DNA of 50,476 nt from Acidobacteriaceae bacterium (GTDB taxonomy: Bacteria; Acidobacteriota; Terriglobia; Terriglobales; Acidobacteriaceae). The DNA is taken from positions 1-50,476 of the forward strand of contig JASHTS010000286.1 of assembly GCA_030040425.1 (NCBI GenBank). The letters run 5' to 3'. Below are positions 48,024-50,476 of the stretch, one piece after another (positions within the stretch are counted from its first letter, which is position 1; the number at the start of each line of letters is the position of its first letter). The position numbers and the translations under genes are program-made. Under the pieces are notes generated by a model. It searched no databases and had not been told where the DNA came from. It saw nothing but the letters and a program-made list of their open reading frames with translations.

Positions 48024-50476
48024 ATGCCCCTGCGGCGCACTGCCAAGCTCTCGTTCCTCTGCCTGCTCGCGTGGCTCATCTCCTTTGCAGGCGCGCAGAC
48101 GGCTGTGAATCATGGCTCCGGGTATCACGGCGTCGTCACCTTTGGCGGGCTTCCCCTGCCCGGCGCCACCATCACGGCAACGCAGGGGTCGCAGAAATTG
48201 GTCGCTGTCTCCGACCAGGGAGGTGTCTATCATTTCGACAATCTCACCGACGGCCAGTGGACCATCGAAGTGGAGATGCAGTGTTTTCAAACCATCCACG
48301 CGCAAGTGACCCTTGGGCCGGACACACCGCCGGGCAATTGGGAGATGAAGCTCCTGCCCGTGGATCAGTTGATGGCGAGCACCAAGGTAGTCAGCAATCC
48401 GATTCTTCCGCTGCCGACTCTTGTGACGCCGGCAAAGAAATCGGAAGCCGCCGGTGCGCCGGCTGAGATGCCCAGCGCTCCTGAAACCTCAAACGACCAG
48501 ACAGCGGAAGGCTACCTGGTGAACGGCAGCGTTAATAACGCGGCCACATCGCGCTTTTCCACCAATCCCGCCTTCGGCAATTCGCGCTCCGGCGGCAAGG
48601 CGCTTTATAACGGCGGCCTGGCCATCATCCTCGACAACTCCGCCGCCGATGCGCGCAACTATCCCATCAGCGGCGTGGCTGCGCCCAAAGTTTCCTACGA
48701 CCTGATCACCAGCAACGCCTACCTCGGCGGCCCCATGAACATCCCCCATCTGCTTCCGCGCGGGCCGAATTTCTTTGTCAACTACGCGTGGACGCGCAAC
48801 AACAATGCGGCCATCGACACCGGCCTGGTGCCCACGCTCGATGAGCGCATGGGCAACCTGGCCGGCCTGGTGAATGCGCAGGGCCAGCCCCTGACCATCT
48901 ACAATCCCGCCACCGGCACGCCATACCTGAACAACCAGGTCCCGGTGAGCGCGCAGGCCGCGGCCCTGCTGGCGCTGTTTCCGCAGCCCAACCCGCAGAT
49001 CTCCAGCGCTTCCGGCTACAACTATCAGGCTTCCGTGCTGAACAGCGTCCACCAGGACGCCCTCGAGTCGCGGCTCATGAAATCGCTGGGGCGCAGAGAC
49101 CAGCTCTACGGCGGCTTCAATTTTCAAAGCACGCGCGCCGCCAATGTGAGCCTCTTCAACTTCGTCGACGCAACCGGCACGCTGGGCATGAACGCCAATG
49201 CGCACTGGACGCATCGCTTCAACTCACATCTGTTTCTCTTCACCGGCTACACCTTCAGCCGCCTGCGCACGGAGGTCACTCCCAATTTTGCCGATCGGAT
49301 CAACGTGTCGGGAGAGGCCGGCATTCCGGCGGGAAGCTTGGCCAATCTGCAGGAGTCCGGCAACCTGCAGGATCCTTCAGACTGGGGTCCTCCCACACTC
49401 AGCTTCTCGAGCGGCATCGCCTCGTTGACTGACGCGAATAGCGAATTCAACCGCAGCCAGACAGACGGTGTCTCTCTCTCAGCGGGCATTTACCGCGGAC
49501 GCCACAACATCTCCGTGGGCGGCGACTTCCGCAAGCAGGACTATAACGACAACTTCCAGCAGAACCCCCGCGGCACATTTGTCTTTACCGGCGCGGCTAC
49601 CGCGAATGCGGCGACGAGCGCAACCAGCGGCTCCGATTTGGCCGACTTTCTCATCGGTATTCCGGATACCAGCGCCATCGCCTACGGCAATGCCGACAAA
49701 TATTTTCGCGAGCCGGTCTACGATCTCTTCGTCAACGACGATTGGCGTCTTCTTCCTTCGCTCACCATCAGCGCCGGCCTGCGCTGGGAGTACGGCGCGC
49801 CTATGACGGAGCTGCACGGGCACCTGGTCAATCTCGATCTCAATGCGGGTTTCACTTCCGGCGCTCCTGTGGAAGGAACCGATCCCGTGGGCTCCATCAC
49901 CGGCGCGCATTATCCCGCTTCGCTTATCCGGCCCGACCGCCGCGGCTTCGAGCCGCGCATGGGGCTCGCGTGGCGGCCCATCCCCGCATCCACGCTCGTG
50001 GTCCGCGCAAGTTACGGCATCTACGACGACACCTCTGTCTACCAGAGCCTGGCGCTCGACATGGCGCAGCAGGCGCCCTTCTCCAAAAGCCTGAGCGTGG
50101 CCAACAGCTCTGCCTGCGCGCTCACGCTTGCCAGCGGTTTCGTCAACTGCGCCGCCGTCACGGCGGATACCTTTGCCATCGACCCCAACTATCGCGTGGG
50201 CTATGCGCAGGTGTGGCAGCTTGCCGTGCAGCGCGATCTCCCCGGCGCGCTTCAAATCGTGGCCACGTATAACGGCGTCAAGGGCACGCACGGTGCGCAG
50301 CAGATTCTGCCCAACACCAATCCCATCGGCGCCGCGAACGCATGCCCCGGTTGTCCCACCGGATTCGTCTATCGCACTTCGGGCGGCAATGCCACGCGCC
50401 AGGCGGGCCAGTTGCAGTTGCGCCGCCGGCTCAAAGACGGATTCACGGCCACGCTCGAATACACGTACTCAAAATC
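48024..50476 (+). CDS. Oar-like TonB-dependent receptor, 3' end outside window
   Basis: Open frame from ATG 48024 (GGAG 8 nt upstream) to the window end, 817 codons without a stop; family members usually exceed 1000 aa. A signal peptide (about 1-23, AGAQ-TA) is followed by a carboxypeptidase-regulatory-like beta domain (about 30-105; GVVTFGGLPLPGATITA, GVYHFDNLTDGQWTIEV). Next come a linker and the outer-membrane barrel: GYLVNGSVNNAATSRF, GNSRSGGKALYNGGLAIILDNSAAD, NFFVNYAWTRNNNAA, GLRWEYGAPMTEL and GFEPRMGLAWRPIPASTLVVRASYGIYDD. No classical TonB plug is obvious, as in the Oar-like group. Substrates in this group are largely unknown. It lies 20 bp after a TIGR03435 gene. Confidence 0.9.
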   Translation, partial: MPLRRTAKLSFLCLLAWLISFAGAQTAVNHGSGYHGVVTFGGLPLPGATITATQGSQKLVAVSDQGGVYHFDNLTDGQWTIEVEMQCFQTIHAQVTLGPDTPPGNWEMKLLPVDQLMASTKVVSNPILPLPTLVTPAKKSEAAGAPAEMPSAPETSNDQTAEGYLVNGSVNNAATSRFSTNPAFGNSRSGGKALYNGGLAIILDNSAADARNYPISGVAAPKVSYDLITSNAYLGGPMNIPHLLPRGPNFFVNYAWTRNNNAAIDTGLVPTLDERMGNLAGLVNAQGQPLTIYNPATGTPYLNNQVPVSAQAAALLALFPQPNPQISSASGYNYQASVLNSVHQDALESRLMKSLGRRDQLYGGFNFQSTRAANVSLFNFVDATGTLGMNANAHWTHRFNSHLFLFTGYTFSRLRTEVTPNFADRINVSGEAGIPAGSLANLQESGNLQDPSDWGPPTLSFSSGIASLTDANSEFNRSQTDGVSLSAGIYRGRHNISVGGDFRKQDYNDNFQQNPRGTFVFTGAATANAATSATSGSDLADFLIGIPDTSAIAYGNADKYFREPVYDLFVNDDWRLLPSLTISAGLRWEYGAPMTELHGHLVNLDLNAGFTSGAPVEGTDPVGSITGAHYPASLIRPDRRGFEPRMGLAWRPIPASTLVVRASYGIYDDTSVYQSLALDMAQQAPFSKSLSVANSSACALTLASGFVNCAAVTADTFAIDPNYRVGYAQVWQLAVQRDLPGALQIVATYNGVKGTHGAQQILPNTNPIGAANACPGCPTGFVYRTSGGNATRQAGQLQLRRRLKDGFTATLEYTYSK

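Noticed and set aside
1-50476. tRNA, rRNA, CRISPR array, insertion sequence or prophage genes
   Set aside because: None was recognised in any intergenic stretch; the only repeats are the 7-bp array and short palindromes listed.

Overview
The window reads as a high-GC, gene-dense chromosome segment of an Acidobacteriota bacterium, most likely class Terriglobia. This rests on lineage-typical families: three long 'ADOP' MacB/FtsX-like permeases, three TIGR03435 (soil-associated) domains, an Oar-like TonB-dependent receptor with an N-terminal carboxypeptidase-regulatory-like domain, tandem beta-propeller lipoproteins and an M13 peptidase. The assignment is inferred from these families. No rRNA, tRNA, CRISPR array, transposase or integrase was recognised.

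Layout. 1-10.6 kb: 3' end of dnaE2; on the minus strand malQ and a Tat-exported metallophosphoesterase; a secreted GH2 glycosidase with a strong promoter; then on the minus strand a PpiD/SurA-like foldase, a BON/glycine-zipper/proline-rich protein and a small outer-membrane barrel. 11-18.4 kb: manA (-), a POTRA-only periplasmic protein (+), guaA (-), a yefM-yoeB toxin-antitoxin pair (-) with TGTACA operator sites, a short pectinesterase C-terminal remnant, and an M13 metallopeptidase (+). 18.7-23 kb: three tandem beta-propeller lipoproteins ending at a near-perfect bidirectional terminator. 23-27 kb: acyltransferase-3 (-), pyrH (-), a 120-aa hypothetical (+), dapD (+).

42.6 to 26.9 kb (minus strand) is one long gene string: HlyD/MacA-like adaptor, MacB/LolD-type ATPase, three ADOP permeases, a second ATPase, a TolC-like outer-membrane factor, an NtrC-type sigma-54 response regulator and its histidine kinase. 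A perfect palindrome and a GG-N10-GC element lie just upstream of its first gene, suggesting sigma-54-dependent autoregulation. The response-regulator reading frame covers its whole receiver domain, but it has no ATG, GTG or TTG where the domain begins. Between the second and third ADOP genes sits a 25-codon ADOP tail left from an earlier tandem copy.

42.8-50.5 kb (plus strand), divergent from the efflux operon: a BlaI-type repressor; a BlaR1-type M56 membrane protease whose sensor region is a lipocalin-like segment plus a TIGR03435 domain; two secreted TIGR03435 proteins; and a TonB-dependent receptor cut by the window end. This sensor-protease/TIGR03435/receptor cassette is the best candidate for a poorly described signalling system. 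Its link to the divergent efflux operon through the shared 244-bp intergenic region is inference.
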